Shown here in pieces: positions 45,853 to 56,797 of a stretch of 64,000 bases of DNA. The first letter of the stretch is position 1. The number at the start of each line of letters is the position of its first letter. Origin of the DNA: Bradyrhizobium guangzhouense (GTDB lineage Bacteria > Pseudomonadota > Alphaproteobacteria > Rhizobiales > Xanthobacteraceae); assembly GCF_004114955.1 (NCBI RefSeq), contig NZ_CP030053.1, positions 2,666,001 to 2,730,000 of the forward strand, written 5' to 3'. Below the pieces are notes generated by a model. That model was not told where the DNA came from. It worked only from the letters and a program-made list of their open reading frames with translations, and ran no database searches. A program made the translations under genes and the position numbers.

Positions 45853-45978
45853 TCAGATCCGGTTGCGACGCGCCGAACGTGCCGGGACCCGCACCGGTCC
45901 GGCCGATGGGCCGAACACAACGAACGCACAAAAACCAATCCACAACGCCACGCCAGTCCAGACCAGGGTCGTCGTCAT
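45853..45978 (-). CDS. Small membrane protein, 41 residues
   Basis: Encodes MTTTLVWTGVALWIGFCAFV then VFGPSAGPVRVPARSARRNR-I: one TM helix followed by a basic tail. CAGGAG sits six bases before the ATG, a strong ribosome binding site. Function unknown. Confidence 0.5.
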   Translation of the reverse strand: MTTTLVWTGVALWIGFCAFVVFGPSAGPVRVPARSARRNRI

Positions 45979-46128
45979 GATGTGCTCCTGTCAAATCAGG
46001 CAGGAATCACTTGCGGTGATTTGCACGAATCAGGGAAGTCCGGACGAGTACGGGTCGCGGTTGCAATTTTAGGCATTGCGCGTCGCAACACCCGTAAAGG
46101 CCGCAGATTTGCGAGCGCGTAGTGCCCG

Positions 46129-46830
46129 TCAGATGGCCTCGCCGCGAGCCCCGAGCGCCGCGTTGCGGATCGCTGCAATATTATTCTTGTAGGCTTCCTG
46201 CGTGCCGCCCTTGAACACGGAGGTGCCGGCGACGAAGGCGTTGGCGCCGGCCGCTGCCAGCGCGCCCGCGACGTCGGGGCCGACGCCACCATCGACCTCG
46301 ATGTCAACGGGACGTCCCGCCGTCATCGCGCGAATGTCGCGGATCTTGCCGATTGCGGAGGGGATGAAGGCCTGGCCGCCGAAGCCGGGATTGACCGACA
46401 TCACCAGCACGAGATCGACGAGATCGACCACATATTCGAGCACGCTGATCGGCGTGCCCGGATTGAGCGAGACGCCGGCCTTCTTGCCGAGCGCGCGGAT
46501 GGCCTGGAGCGAGCGGTGCAAATGCGGACCCGCCTCGGCATGCACGGTGATGTGGTCGCAGCCGGCCTTGGCGAAGGCCTCGAGATAGGGGTCGCAGGGC
46601 GAGATCATCAGATGCGCATCGAACACCTTCCTGGTGTGCGGGCGCATCGCCTTGATGACGTCAGGGCCGTAGGAGATGTTGGGGACGAAGTGCCCGTCCA
46701 TCACGTCGAGATGGATCCAGTCGGCGCCGGCCGCATCCACCGCGCGGACCTCCTCGCCGAGCCTGGAGAAATCCGAGGCCAGGATCGAGGGCGCGATGGC
46801 CAGGGGGCGGTGGGCGAAAGCTTGGGTCAT
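46129..46830 (-). CDS. rpe: Ribulose-phosphate 3-epimerase
   Basis: Interconverts ribulose-5-phosphate and xylulose-5-phosphate in the pentose phosphate (and Calvin) pathway. 233 residues; [17 protein letters not shown], the metal-site [14 protein letters not shown] (His and Asp), [13 protein letters not shown] and the phosphate-binding VDGGV ... VAGTSVFKG are complete. Alone, with no cbb genes adjacent, so a housekeeping role is likely. Confidence 0.95.
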   Translation of the reverse strand: MTQAFAHRPLAIAPSILASDFSRLGEEVRAVDAAGADWIHLDVMDGHFVPNISYGPDVIKAMRPHTRKVFDAHLMISPCDPYLEAFAKAGCDHITVHAEAGPHLHRSLQAIRALGKKAGVSLNPGTPISVLEYVVDLVDLVLVMSVNPGFGGQAFIPSAIGKIRDIRAMTAGRPVDIEVDGGVGPDVAGALAAAGANAFVAGTSVFKGGTQEAYKNNIAAIRNAALGARGEAI

Positions 46831-47081
46831 GGCGCTGTTTCCCGGGACGGCAAGGGCGAATGGCCTCGCCTAACATGGGCCTCACAGCCGGGCAATGCAG
46901 GGGCGGTGAGCTTCCTGTGGGCGGAAATTTCTGCCGCCGGCGGCATGAATTGCCGATGGTCCCGCTCCCCGCAAAGGGCGGACGGGCCGGATTTCATTGA
47001 GCTTTTTCGCTGGCACGACGCTTGCTGACCTCAATGGCCGGAACATTGGCCGCGGCATGCCGCATGGGTTGGAGTTGTGCA

Positions 47082-47885
47082 ATGTTGTTCGCGCTTGGTG
47101 CCGTCTCGACTGCGCTTGATGCCATTCAATCGCTGACGAGCTCGAAATCGTCCTCGACGCAGCAGACGGGATCGTCAGGAGGCGCGACCAATCCGTTTGC
47201 GATCGACAGCAGCAACAGCATCAGCAGTTCAACCAGCAGTGCAGCTCCGTCGGTGAATGCGGGCTACTATCCGCAGATCTCGCCGGACACGATGAATGCG
47301 TTGTTCGCAGCACAAAGCCAGTCGAATTCATCGACCGGTTCCACATCGTCGAGCGCGACCTCGACGAGCCGGGATGACGCGCTGAAGGATCTGTTCTCGA
47401 AGCTCGACGCCAATGGCGATGGCCAGATCAGCAAGTCCGAGTTCGAGAACGCGCTCGGCGCCGGCGGCACCAATCTGGCGCAGGCCGACGACGTGTTCTC
47501 CAAGCTCGATACCAACTCCGACGGCAGCGTCAGCCTCGATGAGATGTCCAAGGCGCTGAAGGGCGCCGGCCATCACGGCGGGCACCACCACGCCCACGCG
47601 GCGAGCGGCTCGGGCGATGCGTCGGGCAGCGGTTCGGATTCCTCGTCATCATCGTCGAGCGGCGGGTCGACCTCGACCACCACGACCGGCGCCGACGGCT
47701 CGACCACCACCACCGTCACCTATGCCGACGGTTTCAAGATGACGACGACGGTGCCGGGCGCTTCCAGCTCGCAAGGCGGCGCCGGCGGCGGCAATTCGCC
47801 TTATGACTGGTTCGGCCAGATGATGCAGCGCCAGGCCCAGACCGCAGCGGGCTCCGCAGCCTCATCGATGTCGATGAGCGTGTAA
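47082..47885 (+). CDS. EF-hand domain protein, Ser/Thr-rich
   Basis: A 267-residue protein. After a Ser-rich N-terminus there are two EF-hands, FSKLDANGDGQISKSEFENA and FSKLDTNSDGSVSLDEMSKA, each with the D-x-N/D-x-D-G loop for calcium, followed by a His-rich patch (HHGGHHHAH) and a Ser/Thr/Gly-rich tail. GGAG seven bases before 47082 sets the start; other in-frame ATGs lie upstream (47022, 47034). No signal peptide of normal type is seen. Likely calcium-binding, secreted or surface role uncertain. Confidence 0.8.
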   Translation: MLFALGAVSTALDAIQSLTSSKSSSTQQTGSSGGATNPFAIDSSNSISSSTSSAAPSVNAGYYPQISPDTMNALFAAQSQSNSSTGSTSSSATSTSRDDALKDLFSKLDANGDGQISKSEFENALGAGGTNLAQADDVFSKLDTNSDGSVSLDEMSKALKGAGHHGGHHHAHAASGSGDASGSGSDSSSSSSSGGSTSTTTTGADGSTTTTVTYADGFKMTTTVPGASSSQGGAGGGNSPYDWFGQMMQRQAQTAAGSAASSMSMSV

Positions 47886-47901
47886 GCGCGCGTCCACTGT
47901 C

Positions 47902-48002
47902 GTCGCCCGGCTCGACCGGGCGACCCAGTCCGCCGCGGCGTCTCGCTTCAATGACAATCGCTTCTGGAATACTGGATCGCCCGGTCTTCGCCGGGCGATG
48001 AC
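47902..48002. repeat. Interspersed palindromic repeat, family E (single copy)
   Basis: Two related hairpins, GTCGCCCGG-ctcga-CCGGGCGAC (47902-47924) and ATCGCCCGG-tcttcg-CCGGGCGAT (47976-47999), with a linker containing CAATGACAATCGC. The paired CCCGG stems at ends of a ~100-base unit are typical of short repeats in this group. Lies between EF-hand and P1 peptidase genes, which converge. Confidence 0.65.
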
Positions 48003-48036
48003 ACCTGCCTTGAGGAGAGAACGCGCCTTCCCCTCA

Positions 48037-49032
48037 CTAGCCAAACCGGTCCTTCCACGCGGGCTGCGCGCCGGGGAACGGCAGCGCGGTCGCGTTGTAG
48101 ACGCCGCGGGCGATGGCGCGGGCGACCACGTTGGCGGCGACCATGCCGAGCTCGGTGAGGCCAACGATTGGATCGATCGGCTTGGCGCATGTCGCGGCGG
48201 CGAACAGCACGTCACCATCGGTCGGGGCATGCACCGGATAGATCGCGCGCGCAAAGCCGGTATGCGCGATCATCGCCAGCCGCTTGGCCTGGGGCTTGGT
48301 CAGCACCGCATCGGTGACGACGATGCCGATCGTGGTGTTCTCGCGCTCGGTTGCGGCAGGGCCGCCCTTGATGCGCAGCTTGAGCATGTCATCGGCGAAT
48401 GTGCCGGGCAGTCCACGGCCGCCGAACTCGCCGCCGACCTCGAACGGTGCCGCCCAGAACCACGGTCCGTCGCCGACGGTGGCGCTGCCGACGGCATTGA
48501 CGGCGATGAGCGCTGCGACCTTGACGCCGCCGCTGGTGACGGCGGATGCCGACCCGAGCCCGCCTTTGAACGTCGCGGTGGTGGCTCCAAGGCCCGCACC
48601 GACGCTGCCGAGCGCAAACTCGCTTCCGGCTGAGGCGGCTGCGGCATAGCCGAGATCGCGATAGGGCGCGAAGCGGCCCCATGCCTTGTCGCCGCCGTTG
48701 AGCAGATCGAACAGGATCGCACCCGGCACGATCGGGATCAGCGCCTCGCGGACGCGGAAGCCGCGGCCCTGCTCGGCGAGCCAGGCCTGGATGCCGCCGC
48801 CGGTCTCGATGCCGAAGGCAGAGCCGCCCGACAGCGCGATCGCGTCGACGCGCTCGACCGTATTGGCAAGGCCGAGCAGCGCGTCCTCGCGCGTGCCGGG
48901 GCCGCCGCCGCGGATGTCGATTGCCGCAACCGCCGGCTCATCGAACACGATCGCCGTCGCGCCAGACGCAAGCTTTGCGTCATCGGCGTGGCCGACGCGG
49001 ACGCCGGCAATATCGGTGAGGAGGTTTTTCAA
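48037..49032 (-). CDS. P1-family peptidase (DmpA/NylC-type, self-cleaving)
   Basis: A 331-residue Ntn-like enzyme that processes itself into two chains. N-terminal GVRVGHADDAKLASGATAIV, then GGGPGTREDALL, ALSGGSAFGIETGGGIQAWL are P1 landmarks. The expected cleavage site is Asn232-Thr233 in ERENTTIGIVVTDA, with Thr as nucleophile. Could be an aminopeptidase or amide hydrolase. Single gene. Confidence 0.85.
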   Translation of the reverse strand: MKNLLTDIAGVRVGHADDAKLASGATAIVFDEPAVAAIDIRGGGPGTREDALLGLANTVERVDAIALSGGSAFGIETGGGIQAWLAEQGRGFRVREALIPIVPGAILFDLLNGGDKAWGRFAPYRDLGYAAAASAGSEFALGSVGAGLGATTATFKGGLGSASAVTSGGVKVAALIAVNAVGSATVGDGPWFWAAPFEVGGEFGGRGLPGTFADDMLKLRIKGGPAATERENTTIGIVVTDAVLTKPQAKRLAMIAHTGFARAIYPVHAPTDGDVLFAAATCAKPIDPIVGLTELGMVAANVVARAIARGVYNATALPFPGAQPAWKDRFG

Positions 49033-49089
49033 GGACGGCGCTCCATGCGGCTGGCACGGTCTCAGCGATAGCGCACGGGAGCGGCGCGC

Positions 49090-51912
49090 TCAACTCGCCA
49101 GCGCCGTCCTGAGCATCTTGGCGAGCTCCGACTTGCGGTAGGGCTTGGCCAGCAGCAGCACGCCGGAATCGAGCCGGCCATGGTGGACGATGGCGTTTTC
49201 CGTGTAGCCCGAGGTGAACAGCGTCTTCAGCTCCGGTCGCCGCCGTGTCGCCTCGTCGGCGAGCTGGCGGCCGTTCATGTTGCCGGGCATGATGACGTCG
49301 GTGAAGAGCAGATCGATGTCCCTGTCGGCATCGATGATGACCAGGGCTTCGGCGGCGTTGGCCGCCTCGAGCGCGGCATAGCCGAGGCTCTTGACCTGGG
49401 TCACCACATACTGCCGCACCAGCGCGTCGTCCTCGACGATCAAGATCTTCTCGTCTCCGCCGGCGATGGGCACGTTCTGAAGCTGCTCGTATTCGGTCTC
49501 CTGCACGCCGGTGGATCGCGGCAGGTAGATCTTCACGCTCGTGCCGTGGCCTTCCTCGCTGTAGATCTTGATGTGTCCGCCGGACTGCTTGACGAAGCCG
49601 AACACCATGCTGAGGCCGAGGCCCGTGCCCTTGCCGACCTCCTTGGTGGTGAAGAACGGATCGAACACCCGCTCCAGCAGCGCGGCCGGAATGCCCGAGC
49701 CGGTGTCGCTGACCGCGATCATCACGTAATTGCCGGCGACGACATCGGGATTCATGCTGGCATAGCCGTCGTCGAGGAAGATGTTGCGGGTCTCCAGCAC
49801 CAGCGTGCCGCCGTCGGGCATGGCGTCGCGCGCGTTCAGGGCGAGATTGAGGATCGCAGTCGAAAGCTGGCTCGGGTCGATCAGCGCCGGCCAGGCGTCC
49901 TCGGTGAGCTGCGGCATGATCGTGATCTGCTCGCCGAGCGTCGGATGCAGCAGCTTTGCGGCCTCCAGCACCAGCGCATTGACGTCGATCTCGCGCGGCT
50001 GGAGCGGCTGTTTGCGGGCGAACGCGAGCAGATGCTTGGTCAGCTGGGCGCCGCGCTCGGCGGCGTCGTCGATCAGCTTGGTGATGGCGGCAAGCTCGGG
50101 CCGGTCGGCGACCGCGTCCGCCAGAATGCCGATCGTGCCGGTGATGACGGTGAGCACGTTGTTGAAGTCGTGGGCGACGCCGCCGGTCAGTTGGCCGATG
50201 GAATCCATCTTCTGCGCCTGCCGGAACTGGGCTTCGGCAGCCTGCTTCTCGGTCAGGTCGCGGCCGATGAAGAAATGGCGCTTGACCGGTTCTGACCAGT
50301 TTCCAACCCAGTTCAGCGAGACCTCGTGACCGTCATAGTGGTAATAGCGCGCCTCGAAGCTGCGCTTGGTCTGACCGCGTCGCGCAACACGCATCTCTTC
50401 GCGCGTCCTGTCCAGATCGTCGGGATGGATGAACTCGGTCGCGCTGTGCCCGATCATGTCCTCGGGGCTGAAGCCGAGGATATCCTTCACGCTCGGGCTG
50501 ACCTGGATGAAATTGCCGTATCCATCGGTGACCAGGATCAGGTCCTGCGAGGTCTCGAAGATGCGCTCGCGTTCCTCGATCTCGCGGCGCAGCTTCTCGC
50601 GCGATTGCTTTTCCTCGGTGATGTCGTGGGCGATCTTGGAGGCGCCGATGATCTCGCCATTGTCCGATCGCAGCGGCGAGACGTTCAGGACGACATCGAT
50701 CTGCCTGCCGTCCTTGCGGATGCGGACGGTCTCGTGCTGCGCGATCGACTCGTTGCTGCTGATGCGGTTGAGAAGACCCCTGGCTTCGGCCTTGCGGTCA
50801 TCAGGCACCACGAGATAGATCGACTGGCCGATGGCTTCAGTGGCCGAATAGCCGAACAGGCGCTCGGCAGCCCTGTTCCAGCCCGTGATGCGGCCGTCGA
50901 GCGACTCGGTGATGATGGCATCGTTGGAGGATTCGACCACGGCGCCGTAGAGCGCGAGGCGCTTGCCGTAATAGTCGCGCTCGAACGCCGATTGCTCGCG
51001 CAGCCGGCCGAGGAGGCCGACCGTGGTTGCCTGGAGGCGGACGTTCTCGATCAAGAGCACGGCGAGCACGAAGCTCGCGGCGCCCAGGCCGTAGATGCGT
51101 CCGGCATAGAAGCCGAGGTCGTAGCGCGCGACATTGACGATGGCCGACAGCGCGATGTCGAACAGCCAGGCGCACATCGTGACCATCAGCCAGACGTCGA
51201 TCACGGTATGCGGCTTGCGGAACCACAGCGTGATGAGCGCCGCGAAGCTCAAGGACCAGATGAAGGACACGACGCCGATCATGGTGGCGGTGTAGCGACC
51301 ATCTCTCAGCATGACCGGCAGCAGATCGTGCCGCGCGGTGACGGTCCAGCCGACGAGGATCATCGCGACGATCACGCCGAGGGCAACGAACAGGATGGTA
51401 CGCCCGGTTGGTCCGTCGACCTTGTTGCCGCCGTTGCTATCCTTCAGCCATGCATAGGCCAGCACGAACAACGGGAATCCGCCGTGCCAGATCATGTACA
51501 GCCAGACCGTCGTCTGGGGGCCGGCGCCCAGCAGGCCGGTGGGCGAGAACAGTCCAGGAAAGGTGAGGGCATGGGTCACCGCCGCGGCTGCGGTGAACAG
51601 ATACCCGATCGAGAGCAGCAGCAACGCGCGGCTGCGCAGGACCGTGAATTGCGACAGCAGCAGAACCGCGGTAATGATGTCGCTGACGGCGAGCGCCGAC
51701 TGGTAGCTGGCCACGAAGGCCGGCACCTGGATCAGGGGGGTTCCCGCAAAGGGGACAATCAGCGCGAACAGGATCGCGGAGATACCGACGATCGCCAACG
51801 CTGCAGTGCGATCGCTCTGCGTGGCCGGCAAGGTCGAAAGGAATGTGCTTCGGTCGTTTCTGGCGTGCACGTTGACCTCTCGCAGGGGCAGCATGGGTAG
51901 TCCACGTGACTT
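49090..51912 (-). CDS. Hybrid histidine kinase: MASE4, PAS, PAS, HisKA, HATPase, REC
   Basis: A ~940-residue hybrid sensor. After 45 residues come eight or so TM helices of the MASE4 type (AALAIVGISAILFALIVPFA, WLYMIWHGGFPLFVLAYAWL), two PAS domains (AVVESSNDAIITESLDGRIT; QDLILVTDGYGNFIQVSPSV), HisKA with phospho-His in LTGGVAHDFNNVLTVITG, HATPase (GKGTGLGLSMVFGFV) and a C-terminal receiver with LLFTDVIMPGNM. Start is uncertain: ATGs at 51912 and 51894, or a GTG at 51870 with GAGAGG before it; the frame is open to 52014. Divergent from a single-domain receiver gene, a likely partner. Confidence 0.88.
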   Translation of the reverse strand, partial: KSRGLPMLPLREVNVHARNDRSTFLSTLPATQSDRTAALAIVGISAILFALIVPFAGTPLIQVPAFVASYQSALAVSDIITAVLLLSQFTVLRSRALLLLSIGYLFTAAAAVTHALTFPGLFSPTGLLGAGPQTTVWLYMIWHGGFPLFVLAYAWLKDSNGGNKVDGPTGRTILFVALGVIVAMILVGWTVTARHDLLPVMLRDGRYTATMIGVVSFIWSLSFAALITLWFRKPHTVIDVWLMVTMCAWLFDIALSAIVNVARYDLGFYAGRIYGLGAASFVLAVLLIENVRLQATTVGLLGRLREQSAFERDYYGKRLALYGAVVESSNDAIITESLDGRITGWNRAAERLFGYSATEAIGQSIYLVVPDDRKAEARGLLNRISSNESIAQHETVRIRKDGRQIDVVLNVSPLRSDNGEIIGASKIAHDITEEKQSREKLRREIEERERIFETSQDLILVTDGYGNFIQVSPSVKDILGFSPEDMIGHSATEFIHPDDLDRTREEMRVARRGQTKRSFEARYYHYDGHEVSLNWVGNWSEPVKRHFFIGRDLTEKQAAEAQFRQAQKMDSIGQLTGGVAHDFNNVLTVITGTIGILADAVADRPELAAITKLIDDAAERGAQLTKHLLAFARKQPLQPREIDVNALVLEAAKLLHPTLGEQITIMPQLTEDAWPALIDPSQLSTAILNLALNARDAMPDGGTLVLETRNIFLDDGYASMNPDVVAGNYVMIAVSDTGSGIPAALLERVFDPFFTTKEVGKGTGLGLSMVFGFVKQSGGHIKIYSEEGHGTSVKIYLPRSTGVQETEYEQLQNVPIAGGDEKILIVEDDALVRQYVVTQVKSLGYAALEAANAAEALVIIDADRDIDLLFTDVIMPGNMNGRQLADEATRRRPELKTLFTSGYTENAIVHHGRLDSGVLLLAKPYRKSELAKMLRTALAS

Positions 51913-52160
51913 CATTGGCCGGCAGCCTTGAGAGTCGGCCTTGGCGTGTCGGCCCTGGCCTCCATGGTAACCGGCTCTGGGCGCGTGTCCCGAGGGGATA
52001 TGCCCACGACTCAACCGAGGGTTACAGCTTACTTAACTCGGCCAGGGAATCGGAATAGGGAATCGGTAAGGTTGGCTTTACTGGACGGACCCATACTGCC
52101 TTGCGGTACGTCGCCGCTTGAATTGAACCAATTAATGATGCGAATCCGGGAGTTGTTCCC

Positions 52161-52547
52161 ATGCCCCGTGTCCTTGTTGTGGATGACCAGAAGGACGTCC
52201 GCGCCATGGTCTCGATCGTCCTTCGGGTCAACCATTATGACGTGGTTGAAGCCGAGAGCGGTGTCGCTGGCCTGAAGGCCTTTGGCGAAGAGGTTTTCGA
52301 CGCCGCCATTGTCGACATTTTCCTGACTGACACCAGCGGTATCGAGGTCATGGCCGCCATTCGTGAGCGGGTTCCCGGATTTCCGATTGTGGCGGTGTCG
52401 GGCATGACGACACTGGATTTCATCGGTGAGGCGCCGGGTCTCGATGGCGTGGTCTGCCTGCAAAAGCCGTTTCGGCCGAACGACCTGCTGCAAGCGCTCC
52501 GGAAGGCACAGGCAGCGGCGGGCGGCGAACTGTCTGCAGCCGTCTGA
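52161..52547 (+). CDS. Single-domain response regulator
   Basis: A 128-residue CheY-like receiver with no output domain: VLVVDDQKDVRAMVSIVLRV, phospho-acceptor Asp52 in AIVDIFLTD, Thr/Ser in AVSGM and Lys in CLQKPFRPNDLL. It is the likely phosphotransfer partner of the divergent hybrid kinase; 146 bases separate them. Confidence 0.88.
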   Translation: MPRVLVVDDQKDVRAMVSIVLRVNHYDVVEAESGVAGLKAFGEEVFDAAIVDIFLTDTSGIEVMAAIRERVPGFPIVAVSGMTTLDFIGEAPGLDGVVCLQKPFRPNDLLQALRKAQAAAGGELSAAV

Positions 52548-52555
52548 CCAGGCTT

Positions 52556-52590
52556 GCAAAAAGAAAACGCCCCGGCGAACCGGGGCGTTG
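52556..52590 (-). terminator. Rho-independent terminator of the substrate-binding protein gene
   Basis: Read on the minus strand: AACGCCCCGG-TTCG-CCGGGGCGTT followed by TTCTTTTTG, a perfect 10-base stem and T-run, 34 bases after the stop at 52624. The T-run is on the minus-strand side, so it mainly ends that transcript. Confidence 0.85.
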
Positions 52591-52623
52591 ACGTCAATCT
52601 GACCAAAAGGTCAGGTGCCTGTC

Positions 52624-53742
52624 TTAGGTGCCGTTGGCATTGAGCTCGGCGTAGCCGCCCTTGGCGTCCCACTTGTAGACGACATAGTCGATCTGCTTGA
52701 TGTCGCCCTTGGCGTCATATTCCAGCGGACCGAGCACCGTATCCCACTTGCCGGCCTTGATGGTCTCCATGACTTTCTTGGCATCGGTGGTGCCGGCCTT
52801 CTTGACGGCCTGCGACCAGACCTGCAGCGCGGCATAGGTGTAGAGCGTGTAGCCCTCCGGATCGATGCCCTTGGCCTTGAAGGCCTCGACGATCTTCTTC
52901 GCGGTCGGCTTGTTGCGCGGATCGGGACCGAAGGTGAACAACGTGCCTTCGCCGGCCGGGCCCGTGATCGAGGCGTATTCCTTGTCGGCCAGCGCGTCAC
53001 CCGACATCAGGATCGTCTTCATGCCCTGGTCGCGCATCTGGCGCAGGATCAGGCCGGCTTCCTGGTGATAGCCGCCGACATAGACGAGGTCGATGTTCTC
53101 CTTCTTCAGGCGCGAGACGATCGCGTTGAAGTCCTTGTCGCCCTTGTTGTAGGACTCATTGAGCTTCTCGGTGATGCCGGCCTTGTTGAGCGCCTTCTTG
53201 GTCTCATCCGCCAGACCCTTGCCGTAGGTGGTCTTGTCGTTGAGAATCGCGATGTTCTTGCCCTTGAAGTTCTTGGCAATGAACTGCGCCGCGATCAGGC
53301 CCTGCTGATCGTCACGGCCGCAGACGCGCGCCACGTTCCAGAGCTTGCGCTCGGTGAACAGCGGGTTGGTCGAGGCGGGCGTGATCTGGAGGACGTTACC
53401 GTCGGCATACGCTTCCGAAGCCGGGATCGACGACGACGAGCAGAAGTGGCCGGCGACGAACGGGATCTTCGCGCCCGCGATCTTTTCGGCAACCGAGCGG
53501 GCCTGCTTGGGATCGCAGGCATCGTCCTCGGCATCGAGCGCCAGCTTCTTGCCGGCAACGCCGCCGGCGGCGTTGATGTCGGCCACCGCCAGGTCGGCGC
53601 CGTTCTTCATCTGGCGGCCGAAGGCGGATTCGGTACCGGTCATCGGGCCCGCGACTGCGATGGTGAGGTCGTCTGCGAACGCCGCCGTCGACAGCGCAAC
53701 GGAAGCGCCGAATGCCAGACCGATGAGTGTCAGTGATTTCAT
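52624..53742 (-). CDS. Branched-chain amino acid ABC transporter substrate-binding protein
   Basis: A 372-residue periplasmic binding protein (LivK/LivJ family). Signal peptide MKSLTLIGLAFGASVALSTA ... AFA-DD, then LTIAVAGPMTGTESAFGRQM, LAVADINAAGGVAGKKL and VAGHFCSSSSIPASEAYAD. Start at 53742 with GAGGT before it. It is the last gene of the liv cluster, 150 bases after livF and with its own terminator. That gap carries an inverted repeat, so separate and stronger expression is likely. Confidence 0.9.
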   Translation of the reverse strand: MKSLTLIGLAFGASVALSTAAFADDLTIAVAGPMTGTESAFGRQMKNGADLAVADINAAGGVAGKKLALDAEDDACDPKQARSVAEKIAGAKIPFVAGHFCSSSSIPASEAYADGNVLQITPASTNPLFTERKLWNVARVCGRDDQQGLIAAQFIAKNFKGKNIAILNDKTTYGKGLADETKKALNKAGITEKLNESYNKGDKDFNAIVSRLKKENIDLVYVGGYHQEAGLILRQMRDQGMKTILMSGDALADKEYASITGPAGEGTLFTFGPDPRNKPTAKKIVEAFKAKGIDPEGYTLYTYAALQVWSQAVKKAGTTDAKKVMETIKAGKWDTVLGPLEYDAKGDIKQIDYVVYKWDAKGGYAELNANGT

Positions 53743-53838
53743 GAGATACCTCGCGGGTGATCGTCTGTGGGAGTTGCCGGGCAAGCCCGGTCCAAACCGG
53801 CGCCATTCTTCAATGAATTTTTCGAGAAGTCACCGGCA

Positions 53839-53874
53839 AAATACGGGCAATTGCAAAGATATCTCGCCGTATTT
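53839..53874. promoter_or_regulatory. Inverted repeat between livF and the binding-protein gene
   Basis: AAATACGG and CCGTATTT, 20 bases apart, in an AT-richer patch upstream of the binding-protein gene. Could be a regulator site or part of a transcript-processing hairpin in a liv operon. Confidence 0.45.
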
Positions 53875-53892
53875 GGCCGCACGCGAGGGCCG

Positions 53893-54629
53893 TCAGGCTT
53901 GCCGGCCGCCTTCCAGGTAGGCCGCGCGAATCTCGGGGCGCTGCAGCAACTCGGTGCCGGTCCCGGCCAGCGTGATCAGGCCGTTGACCATGACATAGCC
54001 GCGGTGGGCCAGTTTCAATGCATGGTTGGCGTTCTGCTCGACGATGAGGACGGTCAGGCCGTCCTGGCGGTTCAGGGTGCGGATCGCATCGAAGATCTGC
54101 CGCGCGATGAGCGGTGCGAGCCCCAGCGAGGGTTCATCCAGCATCAGCAGGCGCGGGCGGCTCATCAGCGCCCGGCCGATGGCGAGCATCTGCTGCTCGC
54201 CGCCCGACAGGGTTCCGCCGCGCTGCGTGACGCGTTCCTTCAACCGTGGGAACAGCGCGAACACGCGCTCCAGGGTGCTTTCCCGCTCCGCCTCCGTGCA
54301 ATCGGTGGCATCGGCGCCCATCTGGAGGTTTTCCGCGACGCTCATGCGCGGGAAGATGCGGCGGCCCTCCGGTGATTGTGCGATGCGCAGATGCGCAATC
54401 TGATGGGTGGGGACGGAGGAAATGTCTTTGCCGTCGAACAGGATCTGGCCGGCGCGGGCGCGCGGCTTGCCGAAGATCGTCATCATCAGCGTCGACTTGC
54501 CGGCGCCGTTGGCGCCGATCAAGGCGACGATCTCGCCGGCATTGATCTCGACGTCGACGCCTTTCAGCGCCTCGATCTTGCCGTAGGCGGCGCGCAAGCC
54601 GCGGATCGCGAGCAGGGGAGCGGCAGCCG

Positions 54630-54633
<4 letters not shown>
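53893..54633 (-). CDS. livF: Branched-chain amino acid ABC transporter ATP-binding protein LivF
   Basis: A 246-residue ATPase: Walker A GANGAGKSTLMM, signature TLSGGEQQMLAIGRAL, Walker B LLMLDEPSLGLAP. The GTG at 54633 overlaps the stop of livG (GTGA), a strong coupling; upstream open codons (to 54930) are out-of-frame shadow of livG. LivF and LivG form the cytoplasmic motor of the importer. Confidence 0.92.
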
Positions 54634-55459
<826 letters not shown>

Positions 55460-55463
<4 letters not shown>

Positions 55464-56785
55464 CCGTGGCCCTCCTTGACGAGGTCGGAGGAGATCGCCT
55501 GCGCCTTGGTCAGATACACGGTCGGCGCGCGATGGCCGATGATGCCGCGCGGCCGCCAGATCATGATCAGCACCATGGCCATGCCGAACACCAGCATGCG
55601 GTAGGTCTCGAGGCTGCGGAACAGCTCGAAGCCGCCGATCATGGTGAGGGCGGCGAGCGCGACACCGAGCTGCGAGCCCATGCCGCCGAGCACGACGATG
55701 GCGAGCACCAGCGCCGATTCCTGGAAGGTGAAGGATTCCGGGCTGATGAAGCCCTGGCGTGTTGCGAAGAACGCGCCAGCAAATCCACCGAACATCGCGC
55801 CGGTGGCGAACGCCGTGAGCTTCGTGGTCGTGGTGTTGATGCCGAGGGCGCGGCAGGCGACCTCGTCCTCGCGCAGCGCTTCCCAGGCGCGGCCGATCGG
55901 CAGACGGCGCAGGCGGATCGTCACCCAGTTGGTGAGCAGCGCCAGCGCCAGGATCAGATAGAACAGGAAGACGATGCGATGGGTCGGCGAGTAGTCGATG
56001 CCGAGCTTGGCGGCGAGCCCGTCATCGCTGTTGTCGAGCGGGATGCCGAACATGGTAGGGCGGGGGATGTCGGATATGCCGTTGGGTCCGCCGGTCAGAT
56101 CCTGCCAGTTGAGGATAACGAGCCGGATGATCTCGCCGAAGGCGAGGGTCACGATGGCGAGATAGTCGCCGCGCAGCCGCAGCACCGGAAAGCCGAGCAT
56201 GACCCCCCAGATCGCGGCAAGCATGCCGGCGAGCGGCAGGCAGACCCAGAACGACCAGCCAAAATTGGTGGCGAGCAGCGCATAGGAATAGGCACCCACC
56301 GCGTAGAAGGCGACATAGCCGAGGTCGAGCAGGCCGGCGAGCCCGACCACCACGTTCAGGCCCCAGCCGAGCATCACATAGGTGAGTACGAGGATGCCGA
56401 GGTCGAGGATATAACGCTGATTATAGAAGATCACTGGCACGAGCAGGGTGAAGACGAGCAGAGCCGGACCAAGGAAGCGGCCAGCCAGCGACAGGCTACG
56501 CTGGACCGGCGCTGGCACGAGCTTTTCCGCGCCGATCGGTCCGAGCCATTGCCGCAGCAGCTCGATGACGATGGAGCCGCCGAACACGAGGCCGACGATG
56601 GAGGCGAGATCGCCGAAGCGCGTCCACCAGGTCAGCTGGCCGTCGGAACCAGCCTCGGTGCGGATGCCGATCATCAGCGAGAACAGCACCAGCGCAACGC
56701 AAGCGCTGAGGAAGGCTTTTTTCAGGATGAACGGAATGCCCGCCGTGCGGCCGGCATGCGTGGTTTCGGTTGAAAGGGCTGTCAC
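55460..56785 (-). CDS. livM: Branched-chain amino acid ABC transporter permease LivM
   Basis: A 441-residue permease. The LivM core (LTYVMLGWGLNVVVGLAGLL then DLGYVAFYAVGAYSYALLAT; EDEVACRALGINTTTTKLTA) is preceded by about 110 residues with two more hydrophobic segments, as in E. coli LivM (425). The start is 12 bases after the livH stop. Confidence 0.92.
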
Positions 56786-56797
56786 GCGAGCGGCCCG

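Noticed and set aside
49180..51900. Two long plus-strand frames (371 and 524 codons) opposite the hybrid kinase
   Set aside because: Antisense shadows, rich in Asp/Gly/Arg, without a ribosome site or family motif.
55466..56773. A 435-codon plus-strand frame opposite livM
   Set aside because: Antisense to a conserved permease; composition (Glu/Gln/His) is that of reversed membrane codons.
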